Assembly (NCBI GenBank): GCA_039820405.1
Contig: JBCBQC010000022.1
Span: forward strand, 6,268-70,267
Source: CALLVY01 sp937899855
GTDB lineage: Bacteria; Bacteroidota; Bacteroidia; Chitinophagales; Saprospiraceae
Reading direction: 5' to 3'
Length of the DNA stretch: 64,000 nucleotides
How positions within the stretch are numbered: the first letter of the stretch is position 1; every line of letters begins with the position of its first letter. A program made the translations under genes and the position numbers. The notes under the pieces are model-generated. The model was not told the origin of the DNA. It saw nothing but the letters and a program-made list of their open reading frames with translations, and made no database searches. Positions 1 to 9,441 of the stretch are shown here, piece by piece.

Positions 1-8
1 TGATTGTT

Positions 9-743
9 GTGCCGGAAAAGAATCGAAATACCTTATTGCGTGCCCTGCGGGAGCTGCCCGAATACGAGCCTCCCGACGGTTTGTGGGACGAATTGGGGCA
101 GCGGCTCGACCGCGAGCGGGCTGAGGCACCGCTGCGACGCGCCATTCGGGAGCTGCCGGATCACTATCCTCCGGCGGCGCTCTGGGAAAACCTCCACGTC
201 CAACTCGATCGGGACCAATCGGAGCGTACCCTGCGGCAGGCCATTGCGGAATTGCCCAGCCACCACCCTCCCGCCGAGCTGTGGGAGGACATTGCGGCCG
301 GATTGCCCCCGGCTGAGGATACGTCCAGCCCGCGCTCCAGGGTCATTGCCCTCTGGCAACGACCGGCCCTGGCCGCGGGGATTACGGCCCTACTTTGTGC
401 CCTGGCCTGGTGGACTTTCACCCCGGGACTGGGCAAAAGAGCCAGCATTAGTTATTCGACGATCGAGGTGGTGCCGCTGGGAACCGATCAGGACGATCAG
501 GAGATGCGGCGCGACGAGGAGGCTTTCGAGCTGGTGCTCGGCGAATTGGCAGTCCACCCTCTGCTGGGGGAAGACCCAGAAATTCAGATGCTGAAGGAAG
601 AGCTCGTCGAGCTGGATGCCGCCCGCGAACAGTTACAAACCGCGATTTCACACTACGGTCGGGATGCGGAGATGGAGCAGCGGATGACCCGGATCGAACA
701 CGAACGGGGCGCGGTACTGCTGGCGATGATCGCAAAAATATAA
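9..743 (+). CDS. Anti-sigma-factor-like membrane protein with three N-terminal repeats
   Basis: A 244-residue protein starting at GTG, just after a TGA at bases 1-3 that may end the upstream gene. Residues 9-100 hold three tandem repeats of about 30-35 residues, each with the pattern LRxAIxELPxxxPPxxLWE. One membrane segment follows at about 118-137, then a charged, probably coiled-coil tail. In Bacteroidota this layout (cytoplasmic N-terminus, one helix, downstream exported DUF4097-like gene) is usual for anti-sigma regulators encoded after an ECF sigma factor. That sigma gene would lie left of the window and is not visible. The role is inferred from layout; no zinc-type anti-sigma motif was seen. 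Confidence 0.6.
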   Translation: MPEKNRNTLLRALRELPEYEPPDGLWDELGQRLDRERAEAPLRRAIRELPDHYPPAALWENLHVQLDRDQSERTLRQAIAELPSHHPPAELWEDIAAGLPPAEDTSSPRSRVIALWQRPALAAGITALLCALAWWTFTPGLGKRASISYSTIEVVPLGTDQDDQEMRRDEEAFELVLGELAVHPLLGEDPEIQMLKEELVELDAAREQLQTAISHYGRDAEMEQRMTRIEHERGAVLLAMIAKI

Positions 744-789
744 AACCACTTTATCGACCCGTACCAACTACTAAATCAAAATCGAATTC

Positions 790-1707
790 ATGGTGGTGAA
801 TTATCAGTCCATTTTTCAACATTGCGCCGCGGCCTTCCTCTTGTTTTGGGGAGGCGGCTTGATCGCTCAGGAAACCCTGCAAGTGGTGACCCAAAACTAC
901 CAAGAAAGCATCCCTTTCGGCTTGGGGACAGAAGTGTCGATCGAAGGGGAAAAGGCCGATGTCTATCTCTCTAGCTGGGATCGCAACCAAGTGGCGGTGT
1001 ACCTCGACCTTTCGTCGGCGCATCAGGACCGACGGGTAGCCGAGCAGGATCTGGAGCGCATGCAACACACGATGATTCAGGAAGGATCCAAGATCATCGT
1101 TAGAAATTACATCAGCAAACCCGAAGGCGGCGAGCGCCCCGAATCGATGCTCAAGGCCAAGTACACGATCATCCTACCCGCGAATTGTCCGGTCAACCTG
1201 TCGAACTTCTTTGGCTCGGCCGACGTCCGCGACCTCCAGAATGCGGTGGTGATCAATAGTGAATTTTGCCAACTAGACCTGCTCAATTTGCGGGGACAAA
1301 TTTCGATCTCCACCCGTTTTGGGGACATCAACGGTCGGCAAATCGCGGGGAACGTCCAAATCTTTTCCAACCGCTCCAATATCAATCTGAGCGAGATCCA
1401 AGGGGTGGTCAACATCAAATCGCGCTACGGAAGAATCGAGCTGGACGCCCAGCCCGAAAATCTGGACCTGGCCATCGACGCGGTACGGACCGACATCGTC
1501 TTCAACGAGCCGCCGGTGGGCTACTATAGCTTTTTGCTCCGTACCCAGAATGGGGAAATCATCACCCCCAAAGAAATGAACTTTCAGGTTCGGCAGTTGA
1601 GTGCCGATACGCAAGAGGCCCTCTACAATCCCGGTACCACCGAGTCGGAAGTCAAAATCCATACGACCTTTGGGAATATCGTGATCGGGCCGCCCCTGTC
1701 CAACTAG
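790..1707 (+). CDS. Exported DUF4097/GIN-like adhesin-fold protein
   Basis: A 305-residue protein with an N-terminal signal peptide ending near residue 26 (GLIAQ/ET). The rest is rich in short alternating hydrophobic strands (for example VVINSEFCQLDLLNLRG, then ISISTRFGDI, then VQIFSNRSNINLS), as in the parallel beta-helix of DUF4097/putative adhesin proteins. It starts 46 bp after the anti-sigma-like gene and is followed by a strong terminator, so the two are probably co-transcribed. These families often accompany ECF sigma/anti-sigma pairs in Bacteroidota; a precise function is not known. Confidence 0.6.
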   Translation: MVVNYQSIFQHCAAAFLLFWGGGLIAQETLQVVTQNYQESIPFGLGTEVSIEGEKADVYLSSWDRNQVAVYLDLSSAHQDRRVAEQDLERMQHTMIQEGSKIIVRNYISKPEGGERPESMLKAKYTIILPANCPVNLSNFFGSADVRDLQNAVVINSEFCQLDLLNLRGQISISTRFGDINGRQIAGNVQIFSNRSNINLSEIQGVVNIKSRYGRIELDAQPENLDLAIDAVRTDIVFNEPPVGYYSFLLRTQNGEIITPKEMNFQVRQLSADTQEALYNPGTTESEVKIHTTFGNIVIGPPLSN

Positions 1708-1769
1708 GGAGTGTCCCTACCATTTGAAGTTTCATACACCCAACGAGTATAGTTTTTTCATTTTCATCC

Positions 1770-1806
1770 AACCCGGAACTGCCTGAACCCCAGTTCCGGG
1801 TTTTTG
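1770..1806 (+). terminator. Rho-independent terminator
   Basis: A perfect 12-bp stem (AACCCGGAACTG paired with CAGTTCCGGGTT) with a 9-nt loop, ending in TTTTTGC. It ends the transcript of the adhesin-like gene at 790-1707. Confidence 0.85.
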
Positions 1807-1820
1807 CTTGGCGGTGGATC

Positions 1821-1851
1821 AAAAAAAAGGGCGGCACCGCAGCACCGCCCC
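1821..1851 (-). terminator. Rho-independent terminator (minus strand)
   Basis: Read on the minus strand, a GC-rich stem (GGGCGGTGC with GTGCCGCCC, two wobble pairs) is followed by eight T. It lies downstream of the minus-strand coiled-coil gene at 1908-2897. Confidence 0.8.
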
Positions 1852-1907
1852 GTTCGAATGGGATTAAGTATGTTTGTTGTGTTGTAAATAGTGTATGAGG
1901 GGTGTTC

Positions 1908-2897
1908 TCATTTTGTAATTCCCATTTCCAGTACTTTGCCCGACACCACTAGGGGGCGCCGACCGTTGATCAATGGATATTCTTTACCTTGGTCGTCGAC
2001 GTAATAAATCTGAATCTCGTAGTTTTTACCCTTCTTCTGGAGATTGTTGAAGTGGGCGATTTCCACCAGGTTGCCATCAAAGCGGAAGGGCACGCCCTTG
2101 CTGTCGATGGTCGAGTTGGGGAAATTGGGGTTGCTTTCGATGTAGGAGAGAATTTCGTGGGTATCGGTATTGACGATCTTGAGGAGGAAACGCTCGTCGA
2201 GTAGGGCCTGCGGATCGGCATTGCCCAGGTGGAAATTGACGATGGTGTATTTCCAACCCTTGCCGTTGCGAATGCGGTTGACGGGTTTGCTGTAGCGCTT
2301 TTTGCGGGTGATGACGTTGACGAATTCGACGGCGGTCTCGTTGACGATGTTGTTGATCCGCTGTAAGCGCGCTTCCCGTACCCGGCGGTCCAAAAGTTCG
2401 GCCTCGGTGGCTTGCTGTTGCTTAGCCATCTGGTCTTTTTGTACGTTGAGGGTCTCGACCTGATCCCGAATTTGAGCCTTTTCGGCCTCCAAAGCGTTGA
2501 TCTTGGCCTGATCCATTTGCCCCTGACGATGGATTTCAGCAATTTCCGTCTTTAGCCCCTCGTATTGCTGCTCCATTCGCTTGAGTTTGCGGTCGAAGCT
2601 GCGCAGTTGCTTTTTCTGCTGACTCACTTTACCGGCCAATCGCTTGACCTGGCTCTTGAGAACGGCGACGCTATCGCGTAGCAAGGCGACTTGATTTTCC
2701 AGTTCGTGGTTTTCCTCCAGTAGGACCTTATTTTCCGCAACCGTCGCTTCCAGACTCTCCTCCAAAAAATCAATTTCCTGCTCCTGATTGGTGATGGTCT
2801 GGGTTTGACCCTCGATCCGCTGCTGCTGTTTGAAACCCACGGCGGTAAAGCCTACCAAAAGGGCCGTTCCGAGGATTCCTGCGATTAACTTGGTCAT
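1908..2897 (-). CDS. Membrane-anchored coiled-coil protein
   Basis: A 329-residue protein with one hydrophobic N-terminal segment (residues 4-22), then about 160 residues of Q/E/K-rich heptads predicted as a long coiled coil (25-185). A globular, probably beta-rich C-terminal domain covers about 195-325. The C-terminal domain includes WKYTIVNFHLGNADPQALLD and similar strand-like stretches. I do not recognise the family. It may span the envelope, with the coiled coil as a spacer. It lies 40 bp downstream of a lipoprotein gene on the same strand, so the two probably form an operon. Confidence 0.7.
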   Translation of the reverse strand: MTKLIAGILGTALLVGFTAVGFKQQQRIEGQTQTITNQEQEIDFLEESLEATVAENKVLLEENHELENQVALLRDSVAVLKSQVKRLAGKVSQQKKQLRSFDRKLKRMEQQYEGLKTEIAEIHRQGQMDQAKINALEAEKAQIRDQVETLNVQKDQMAKQQQATEAELLDRRVREARLQRINNIVNETAVEFVNVITRKKRYSKPVNRIRNGKGWKYTIVNFHLGNADPQALLDERFLLKIVNTDTHEILSYIESNPNFPNSTIDSKGVPFRFDGNLVEIAHFNNLQKKGKNYEIQIYYVDDQGKEYPLINGRRPLVVSGKVLEMGITK

Positions 2898-2937
2898 GTT
2901 TGAAATATTTAGATTAAAAAATAAATAGGTATCTTCT

Positions 2938-3378
2938 TTAGGGGCGATTCAAAAACTCAATGCTGTAGTTGAGCCCCCGTTGGTTGCGTCCGATGGCGAT
3001 GGTAAAGCGCTCCGGCATGGCGTTGCCATCCATGCTGTGTGAAAACTGTGGAATGGCGGCAAAGGAATAGGTGGTTTGCCCCCGATACTTGGCAATTTCG
3101 TCCAACTCCATGGATTGAAATTGATCGCTGAGTTCCCCACTGGCAAATAGGGCCTCAAGGGCATCCCGCATCGGGTTGCCACTGGATTGCTGGATGGGAA
3201 CGGCGCGAAACTTTTCGTTGTAGTAGGCAATCGACCGGAAGGTAAGCTGGGGCTCCTGAATGGCCTCCAGGGCCAGTTGGGCCAAGGGAAGGGGAGGAGC
3301 TAGGGTGGAGTACTGACAACCCGATAGTGCTAAGAAAAAAACTACCAGGAGCAGATTCGGAAGTCGAATTGCACGCAT
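2938..3378 (-). CDS. Small lipoprotein of unknown function
   Basis: A 146-residue protein with a clear lipoprotein signal peptide: hydrophobic residues 7-18, then LSGC with the lipidated cysteine at residue 21. The mature part has no motif I recognise. It is the first gene of a probable two-gene minus-strand operon with the coiled-coil protein at 1908-2897, which suggests a shared envelope role; this is inference. Confidence 0.65.
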   Translation of the reverse strand: MRAIRLPNLLLVVFFLALSGCQYSTLAPPLPLAQLALEAIQEPQLTFRSIAYYNEKFRAVPIQQSSGNPMRDALEALFASGELSDQFQSMELDEIAKYRGQTTYSFAAIPQFSHSMDGNAMPERFTIAIGRNQRGLNYSIEFLNRP

Positions 3379-3605
3379 ATAAATGGGCTTGTAGTGTATT
3401 TATATAAGATTAATTCAAATATTATTCCGAAATATAATATGTCGACGTATTAGAGAAAACTTTAACATTTGAGCCTTGTCCCTGGCTTGGCTCGGCTGGC
3501 TTGGACGTGGGAGCGGGATCGGGAAAAAGAGAGTGGTGGGGCGACGGGAGAATTTTTTGGGCTTTCGGAGAAAAACTTATCTTTGGGCGATTAAAAAGTC
3601 AGCCA

Positions 3606-4535
3606 TTGAAACAGACGACACGACACATCATGATGATCCGCCCGGCCCATTTTGGCTACAATAAAGAGACGGCGGGAAACAATGCCTTCCAAAAGCAGGA
3701 CGACTCCCAAAGCCCGGCGGAGATTCAAAAGCTGGCGCTTCGGGAATTTGACGGCTTGGTCGGTAAACTGGTGGATCACGGCATCCTCGTCACCGTTCTT
3801 GACGACAGCGATGAGCCTCCTAAGCCGGACGCTGTTTTTCCCAACAACTGGATCAGTACCCACTCCAATGGCATCGTCATCACCTATTCCATGTTTGCCC
3901 CCATCCGCCGTCTCGAACGACGGCCCCAATTGGTTGATCAACTGCTCGAAGCTTTCGAAGCCCAAGCCACCTTCGATTTTTCCCACTATGAGGATGAGGA
4001 CCGCTTCTTGGAAGGTACGGGAAGTATGATCTTTGATCGGGAATACCAAATCGTCTACGCCTGCCACAGCCCCCGTACCGATCCGGGCATCCTGGACCAG
4101 TTTTGCAAATTGACCAATACGCGCAAAACGCTCTTCCGGGCGGTCGACGAACGGGGACAGGACATTTACCACACCAACGTCATGATGGCGATGGGTGCTC
4201 GCTTCGTCGTCATCTGTCTGGACAGCGTCGCCGACGCGCGCGAACGGGCCCTGTTGCTGCACCAATTTGAACGCACCGAAAAGGAGGTCATCGAGATCAG
4301 TTTCGAACAGATGTATGCCTTCGCGGGAAACATGCTACAGGTGGCCAGTACTTCGGGCGAAACCTACCTGGTAATGTCGGAGACGGCCTACCGTTCGCTG
4401 GAACCCCGTCAGATTCGCCAAATCGAAAATTACAGCCACATTTTGTACAGCCCCATCCCCACAATCGAGAAATACGGTGGCGGCAGCGTCCGTTGCATGA
4501 TGGCGGAGATTTTTCTGGAGCCCCGCAGAGGTTAG
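3606..4535 (+). CDS. ctlX: CtlX-type citrulline/arginine-related hydrolase (amidinotransferase fold)
   Basis: About 309 residues of the guanidino-group-modifying (arginine deiminase/DDAH) superfamily. Visible motifs, in order: MMIRPAHFGYN near the start, FPNNW (78-82), EGTGSMIFD (136-144), the catalytic-type histidine in YHTNVMM (His189), and the nucleophile-type cysteine in GGGSVRCM (Cys297). I chose the TTG at 3606 because MKQTTRHIMMIRPAHFG matches the usual N-terminus of this family; ATG 3630 is the alternative, and the open frame runs back to 3501. Family knowledge suggests hydrolysis of a guanidino/ureido substrate such as citrulline. No arginine-pathway genes adjoin it. Confidence 0.8.
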   Translation: MKQTTRHIMMIRPAHFGYNKETAGNNAFQKQDDSQSPAEIQKLALREFDGLVGKLVDHGILVTVLDDSDEPPKPDAVFPNNWISTHSNGIVITYSMFAPIRRLERRPQLVDQLLEAFEAQATFDFSHYEDEDRFLEGTGSMIFDREYQIVYACHSPRTDPGILDQFCKLTNTRKTLFRAVDERGQDIYHTNVMMAMGARFVVICLDSVADARERALLLHQFERTEKEVIEISFEQMYAFAGNMLQVASTSGETYLVMSETAYRSLEPRQIRQIENYSHILYSPIPTIEKYGGGSVRCMMAEIFLEPRRG

Positions 4536-4622
4536 CACTGGGGGAAGAAAGGGGTAAAGAAAAGTACGAAGAGAAGAAAACGAGGAATTCGCTCAGGTTC
4601 GAGCGGTTTAGCCATTTTAAAT

Positions 4623-5380
<758 letters not shown>

Positions 5381-5479
5381 GATGATTTTTTGATGTCCAG
5401 AACAAGGGCAAAATTAAGGGAAATATAGCGGAAAACCCAGGGTTTGGCCCGTATAATTGATCCAAATCAAATTCGTAAA

Positions 5480-5989
5480 ATGGAGCGTATCGAGCGCGTT
5501 CGGCGCGAGCATTTGGAGACCGTCTACCAACTCCTGCGATCTTGTGCCACTGCCTTGCTGGAGCGGGGAATCGAGCAATGGAGCGACAACTACCCCCACC
5601 GCGATCAGGTGCTGGCGGACTGGCGCGCACAAAGCCTGTGGGGCCTGTGGCGGGGCGATGCCCTGCTGGGAACCATCACCCTGGACGAAGAACAGGAAGC
5701 CCAATACGCCAACATCCAGTGGCAGTGGACCGATCAACGCGTACTGGTCATCCACCGCCTGGCCGTTCGTCCCCACGTCCAGGGGCAAGGGCTGGGCCAC
5801 CGACTCGCGGCCTGGGCCGAAGCCTACGCCCGTCGCGAAGCCTACGGCGTCATTCGCCTGGACGCCTACTCGGGCAATCCCCATTCCCAGCGCCTGTATA
5901 AAAGTCGGAACTACCGTCGCGCTCCCGGAGCCTGTTGGTTCGACGGTAGAGCACTGCCCTTTTGGTGCTGGGAAAAGCTTATTGTTTGA
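5480..5989 (+). CDS. GNAT family N-acetyltransferase
   Basis: A 169-residue protein started at ATG 5480 (a TTG at 5444 would add 12 residues). The core acetyl-CoA-binding motif is visible as VIHRLAVRPHVQGQGLGHRL, with the QGQGLG pyrophosphate loop, followed by the GNAT C-terminal pattern GNPHSQRLYKSRNY. The substrate cannot be inferred. Its 3' end overlaps the convergent PNGase-like gene by 11 bp. Confidence 0.85.
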   Translation: MERIERVRREHLETVYQLLRSCATALLERGIEQWSDNYPHRDQVLADWRAQSLWGLWRGDALLGTITLDEEQEAQYANIQWQWTDQRVLVIHRLAVRPHVQGQGLGHRLAAWAEAYARREAYGVIRLDAYSGNPHSQRLYKSRNYRRAPGACWFDGRALPFWCWEKLIV

Positions 5990-8258
5990 TCCACGAAAGG
6001 CTTTGCGTACCCCGCTCGCTGGTAATCTTTACCCAATAACTGCCGTTTGGCAGGTAGCGATAGTCGAAAACCTTGGCCTCCAGGGCATCGGCATCCGAAA
6101 GACTCTGCTGATCGATCAGTCGGCCGTCCACGGAGCGCAATTCCAATAAGATATCCTTGCCAAAATCGCCACCCCTGATTTGCCAGGTGCCCGCCGAGGG
6201 ATTGGGAAACAACTCCGCGTTACGGGCCGTCTCTAGATCGCGGGTCGAGGTCGCCAAAGAGGTATTGCTGTAGGTGATTACCTGCCCCCGGATGCGGTAA
6301 TTGGGGTTGAAGCCATCGTTGCAATTGTCGCAAATCACGCCGTTGACACAGTCGGGATTGTTGCGGTGGCAAAGGTCCATGTAATCCTCGTGGAAAATGT
6401 AGGCCAGTTGGATGGAGTTTCGATCGAGGTAGGGGTCGAGCTGGTATTCGTAATTGGGGGCAATGATGCCGGGGCACCAACCCGCCCGGTTGCTTTCCCA
6501 ATTGCCCAACTGCCCATTACAGGCATCGGGGTTGGGCGTACAATCTACCCAAAGGTCCTGGGCAAAGGTGGAGCTACCGTCGACGTGGATGTGGTGGGTG
6601 GCGCGGAAAAATTCGGCGGCGTTGAGGGAATTGTTGCTGCCCCAGCCGTGTCCGGTGGTAGTCAGCACCAGCTTGGCCTGTTCTGCCGTTTCGGGAAATT
6701 GGTACTGCAGGGTATCCATGGGTTGGAGGTTGAAGGGATCGCCAAAGGGATAGGTGCCCTCCCACAGGGGGTCGACCTGGGAATAGAGGTACTGGGGAAT
6801 GCCCCGTTCGTAGTTGAGCTCCAGGTTGACGTTCCACCCCCCCGTGCCCCAGGTATCGATAAAGACGCGCAGTTCTACCTCCCCCTGTAGGAGCGAGGCG
6901 TAATCGGTGAGGTTGACGTTGTGAAAACAACCGATGCCGTAAGGCGTGATGTAGCGAATGATTTCTACCCACTCGCCATTGGGGGCCTTCACCTGGACGT
7001 AGGCCAGCCGGTCCCAGTCGTCACAACCTCCCGCTACATCGGGGCATTCCACCCAGAAGCTCCCCGAGAGGATGTCATAACTGCCCACAAACTGGGGCAA
7101 TTCTACGGTCTGGACTTGGCTGCGGACGTTGATGGCAAAGTCGATCAAGACCTCATCGAGCGCCAGAATGCGCTGCCCATCATCGGCTTTGGTCACCCGG
7201 ACCGTCCGCCGTTTTTCCACCGTTTTTCCGTTGGCCATCTCGGCCACAATGCGGATATCGTGGTCGCCGTAGTACTGCGGTAGCCACCAGTAAACGTAGG
7301 CTCCCCTTTCCAGGGTACCGGGAAAACGCTGGTTGTTGACCTCAAAGTAGACCTCCGTTACCCCCAGGGCATCGGCGTGTTCGATCTCGATGTCGGCGTA
7401 GAGCGGATAGCCCGTCAGGTTTTCCATTTCGAGGGGATAAACGTCGCTGAGGCGGCTGGTGAGCCGGGGCTCGTACAGGTCGGGATTGATGACTTGGAAA
7501 ACCCGGAAATTTTCGGCGGGGGAGTAATTGTCATCTCCCGGGTGAAAGGCCCGGACCAGGATGGTCGTCTCCGATCCCCCCAGACTGATCTTACCAGCGT
7601 CGACGTTGGCGTCGCCGGCAAAAACTTCGTAGCTCACGGGCAATCCGGCGCTGCTACTTGCTCCGGGATCGAAGGGGCTGTCGGTACTCCAGCGCTTGGC
7701 GATGTGGGGAAATTCGATGAATTGGGCCTGTTTGCCCTCGCTGCCACAGGGGTTGTGGGCCACTTGTAGTTCGCCGATGACGAGTCGGTAGTCGACCGGG
7801 TCGGTGGCGGCGTTGGAGTGGGCGAGTAGGCGCAGGTAGCGCGCGTCGGTGGCTCCGAAGTTGATGTTTTTGGTGTCGTAATCGGACTCGCCGAGATAGG
7901 GTAGGCTCCCTTTTGCCACACTAAGCCAAGTGCTGCCATCGTCGCTGAGCAGCAGCTCAAAATCAAGGGGTCGGCCAATGGCCAAATCGGGGTGGGGGCT
8001 GAGCTGGACTTGGCTTACGGCGTAGGTTTGTCCCAGGTCCAGGCTGATCTGGTGGGGAAAAGGAGCCGTCCCCCGGGTCGCCCAGTAGCTGGACAGGTCG
8101 CCATCGACGACGTTGGTGGCGGGATTTTTAAAATCTTCACTATCCGTACTGAGTACCTGCAATACCCCCGGTGGTAAGGTGACCAGGTCACACTGGGCCA
8201 TGGCAGTTTGGTGGAATAGGACGGAGAGCAATAGGTAAAAGAACCATCTAGGGCGCAT
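5979..8258 (-). CDS. T9SS-secreted peptide-N-glycosidase F-like protein with discoidin domain
   Basis: A 759-residue exported protein. Signal peptide residues 1-21; F5/8-type C (discoidin/CBM32) domain about 35-168; an Ig/MBG-like domain about 175-260; the two jelly-roll domains of PNGase F about 360-665; and a T9SS sorting domain about 680-759 (AELFPNPSAGTW at its start). PNGase F removes N-glycans from asparagine. Catalytic Asp60 of Flavobacterium PNGase F corresponds to Asp416 (CDDWDR) and Glu206 to Glu549 (NAAEFFRATH). The position of Glu118 is Asp468 (FIDTWG). RAGWCPG near 591 is also conserved. Glycoprotein deglycosylation on or outside the cell surface is inferred. Confidence 0.85.
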   Translation of the reverse strand: MRPRWFFYLLLSVLFHQTAMAQCDLVTLPPGVLQVLSTDSEDFKNPATNVVDGDLSSYWATRGTAPFPHQISLDLGQTYAVSQVQLSPHPDLAIGRPLDFELLLSDDGSTWLSVAKGSLPYLGESDYDTKNINFGATDARYLRLLAHSNAATDPVDYRLVIGELQVAHNPCGSEGKQAQFIEFPHIAKRWSTDSPFDPGASSSAGLPVSYEVFAGDANVDAGKISLGGSETTILVRAFHPGDDNYSPAENFRVFQVINPDLYEPRLTSRLSDVYPLEMENLTGYPLYADIEIEHADALGVTEVYFEVNNQRFPGTLERGAYVYWWLPQYYGDHDIRIVAEMANGKTVEKRRTVRVTKADDGQRILALDEVLIDFAINVRSQVQTVELPQFVGSYDILSGSFWVECPDVAGGCDDWDRLAYVQVKAPNGEWVEIIRYITPYGIGCFHNVNLTDYASLLQGEVELRVFIDTWGTGGWNVNLELNYERGIPQYLYSQVDPLWEGTYPFGDPFNLQPMDTLQYQFPETAEQAKLVLTTTGHGWGSNNSLNAAEFFRATHHIHVDGSSTFAQDLWVDCTPNPDACNGQLGNWESNRAGWCPGIIAPNYEYQLDPYLDRNSIQLAYIFHEDYMDLCHRNNPDCVNGVICDNCNDGFNPNYRIRGQVITYSNTSLATSTRDLETARNAELFPNPSAGTWQIRGGDFGKDILLELRSVDGRLIDQQSLSDADALEAKVFDYRYLPNGSYWVKITSERGTQSLSWIKQ

Positions 8259-8441
8259 GGTAGGTCAATTTTGTTTTGAAAAATGCTGGCGAAAGCCGAT
8301 TGCCAGGTTGAGACGGGACACCTTCGCCCCGATTTTAGCTCATTAAGGTAAGCTAAAAATTTCCGAGCCACCGACCAAAAAGCCAGATTTTTGCATCTTT
8401 TGGTCGTCAAACAAGCTGTATTTACCCTAAAACCCGTTCTT

Positions 8442-9290
8442 ATGTATCTACCACGCACGCTAATCTTGCTCCTCGGATTGTCTTTTTTCGCCTGCTCGGA
8501 TAGGGCTTCCTTTTCGGAGCCCGGTCTGACTTGGGAAAGTAAAGTCAGCCCGGCGGAGGTCGATCGCACCCTGGCCAGTCGGTCCGAGTCTTTGGCCCAG
8601 TCCGCCTCCACCGCCCCCCGTAGCCCCACGATCCCCACCGAACGTCAAATCATCCACCGGGCTGACGTACGGGCCGAAGTCCTCGATCTCGCCCAAGCCA
8701 CGGCTCAGATCAAGCGGGCCCTCCGTCGCCACCAAGCCTACCTGGCCCAGGAGGAATACACGAGCAGCCACCAGCTCCGGGAGCGCGACCTGACCATCCG
8801 CGTGCCGCGCGATCATTTTTTCTCCCTCCTCGATACCCTCGCTGCCGAAACCCACTACCTGCTCCACCAAAACGTTCGGGCGCAGGACGTCACCGAAGAA
8901 TTCGTCGATCTCCAGACGCGGCTCAGGACCAAACGGGCGGCCCGCGATCGCTACATCGAGGTGTTGCGGACCCGGGCCAACACTGCCGAAGAGTTACTCC
9001 TGGCGGAGGATAAAATTCGCGTGATCCAGGAGGAGATCGAAGCCCAGGAGGGCCGTTTGCAGTACCTGCAAAACCAAGTGGCCCTCAGCACGATTCAGCT
9101 GCACCTGTTCGAAAAGCGAGCCGTAGCGAGTGGGGTGGGTACCCCACCCTTAGGTCGGCAGGTGCTCGACGCTATCGCCCGGGGCTGGTCCTCTTTGCGC
9201 TACACCTTGATCTTCGTAGTGGCGGGATGGCCCTATTGGCTGGTTTTGCTGCTGCTATTTTGGGGCTGGCGGCGCTGGCGACAGGCCTAA
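8442..9290 (+). CDS. DUF4349 lipoprotein
   Basis: A 282-residue protein started at ATG 8442, which places a lipoprotein signal immediately at the N-terminus (LSFFAC, lipidated cysteine at residue 18). The central part has the DUF4349 pattern: a conserved strand region around IHRADVRAEVLDLAQATAQI, the VPRDHFFSLLDTL segment, and a coiled coil (about 155-225, EEFVDLQTRLRTKRAARDRY and LAEDKIRVIQEEIEAQEGRL). A C-terminal membrane helix lies at about 252-276, then a basic tail. The family is envelope-associated and of unknown function. Confidence 0.8.
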   Translation: MYLPRTLILLLGLSFFACSDRASFSEPGLTWESKVSPAEVDRTLASRSESLAQSASTAPRSPTIPTERQIIHRADVRAEVLDLAQATAQIKRALRRHQAYLAQEEYTSSHQLRERDLTIRVPRDHFFSLLDTLAAETHYLLHQNVRAQDVTEEFVDLQTRLRTKRAARDRYIEVLRTRANTAEELLLAEDKIRVIQEEIEAQEGRLQYLQNQVALSTIQLHLFEKRAVASGVGTPPLGRQVLDAIARGWSSLRYTLIFVVAGWPYWLVLLLLFWGWRRWRQA

Positions 9291-9441
9291 ACGGGGCGGT
9301 ACTCAAACATTGGATTGGGATTATTGAAAGAAAGGGGACGAAATTTAACTTTTTTCTCGTCTACCCGACGAATATTGCTATTTTGGAAGTCCAACTAACG
9401 CGCCATCTGGCCCATTGCCGGAGGCATTGAACAACCAAAAT

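Noticed and set aside
3501..3605. Longer N-terminus for the CtlX-type hydrolase
   Set aside because: The 35 extra residues are not conserved-looking; TTG 3606 gives the family N-terminus.
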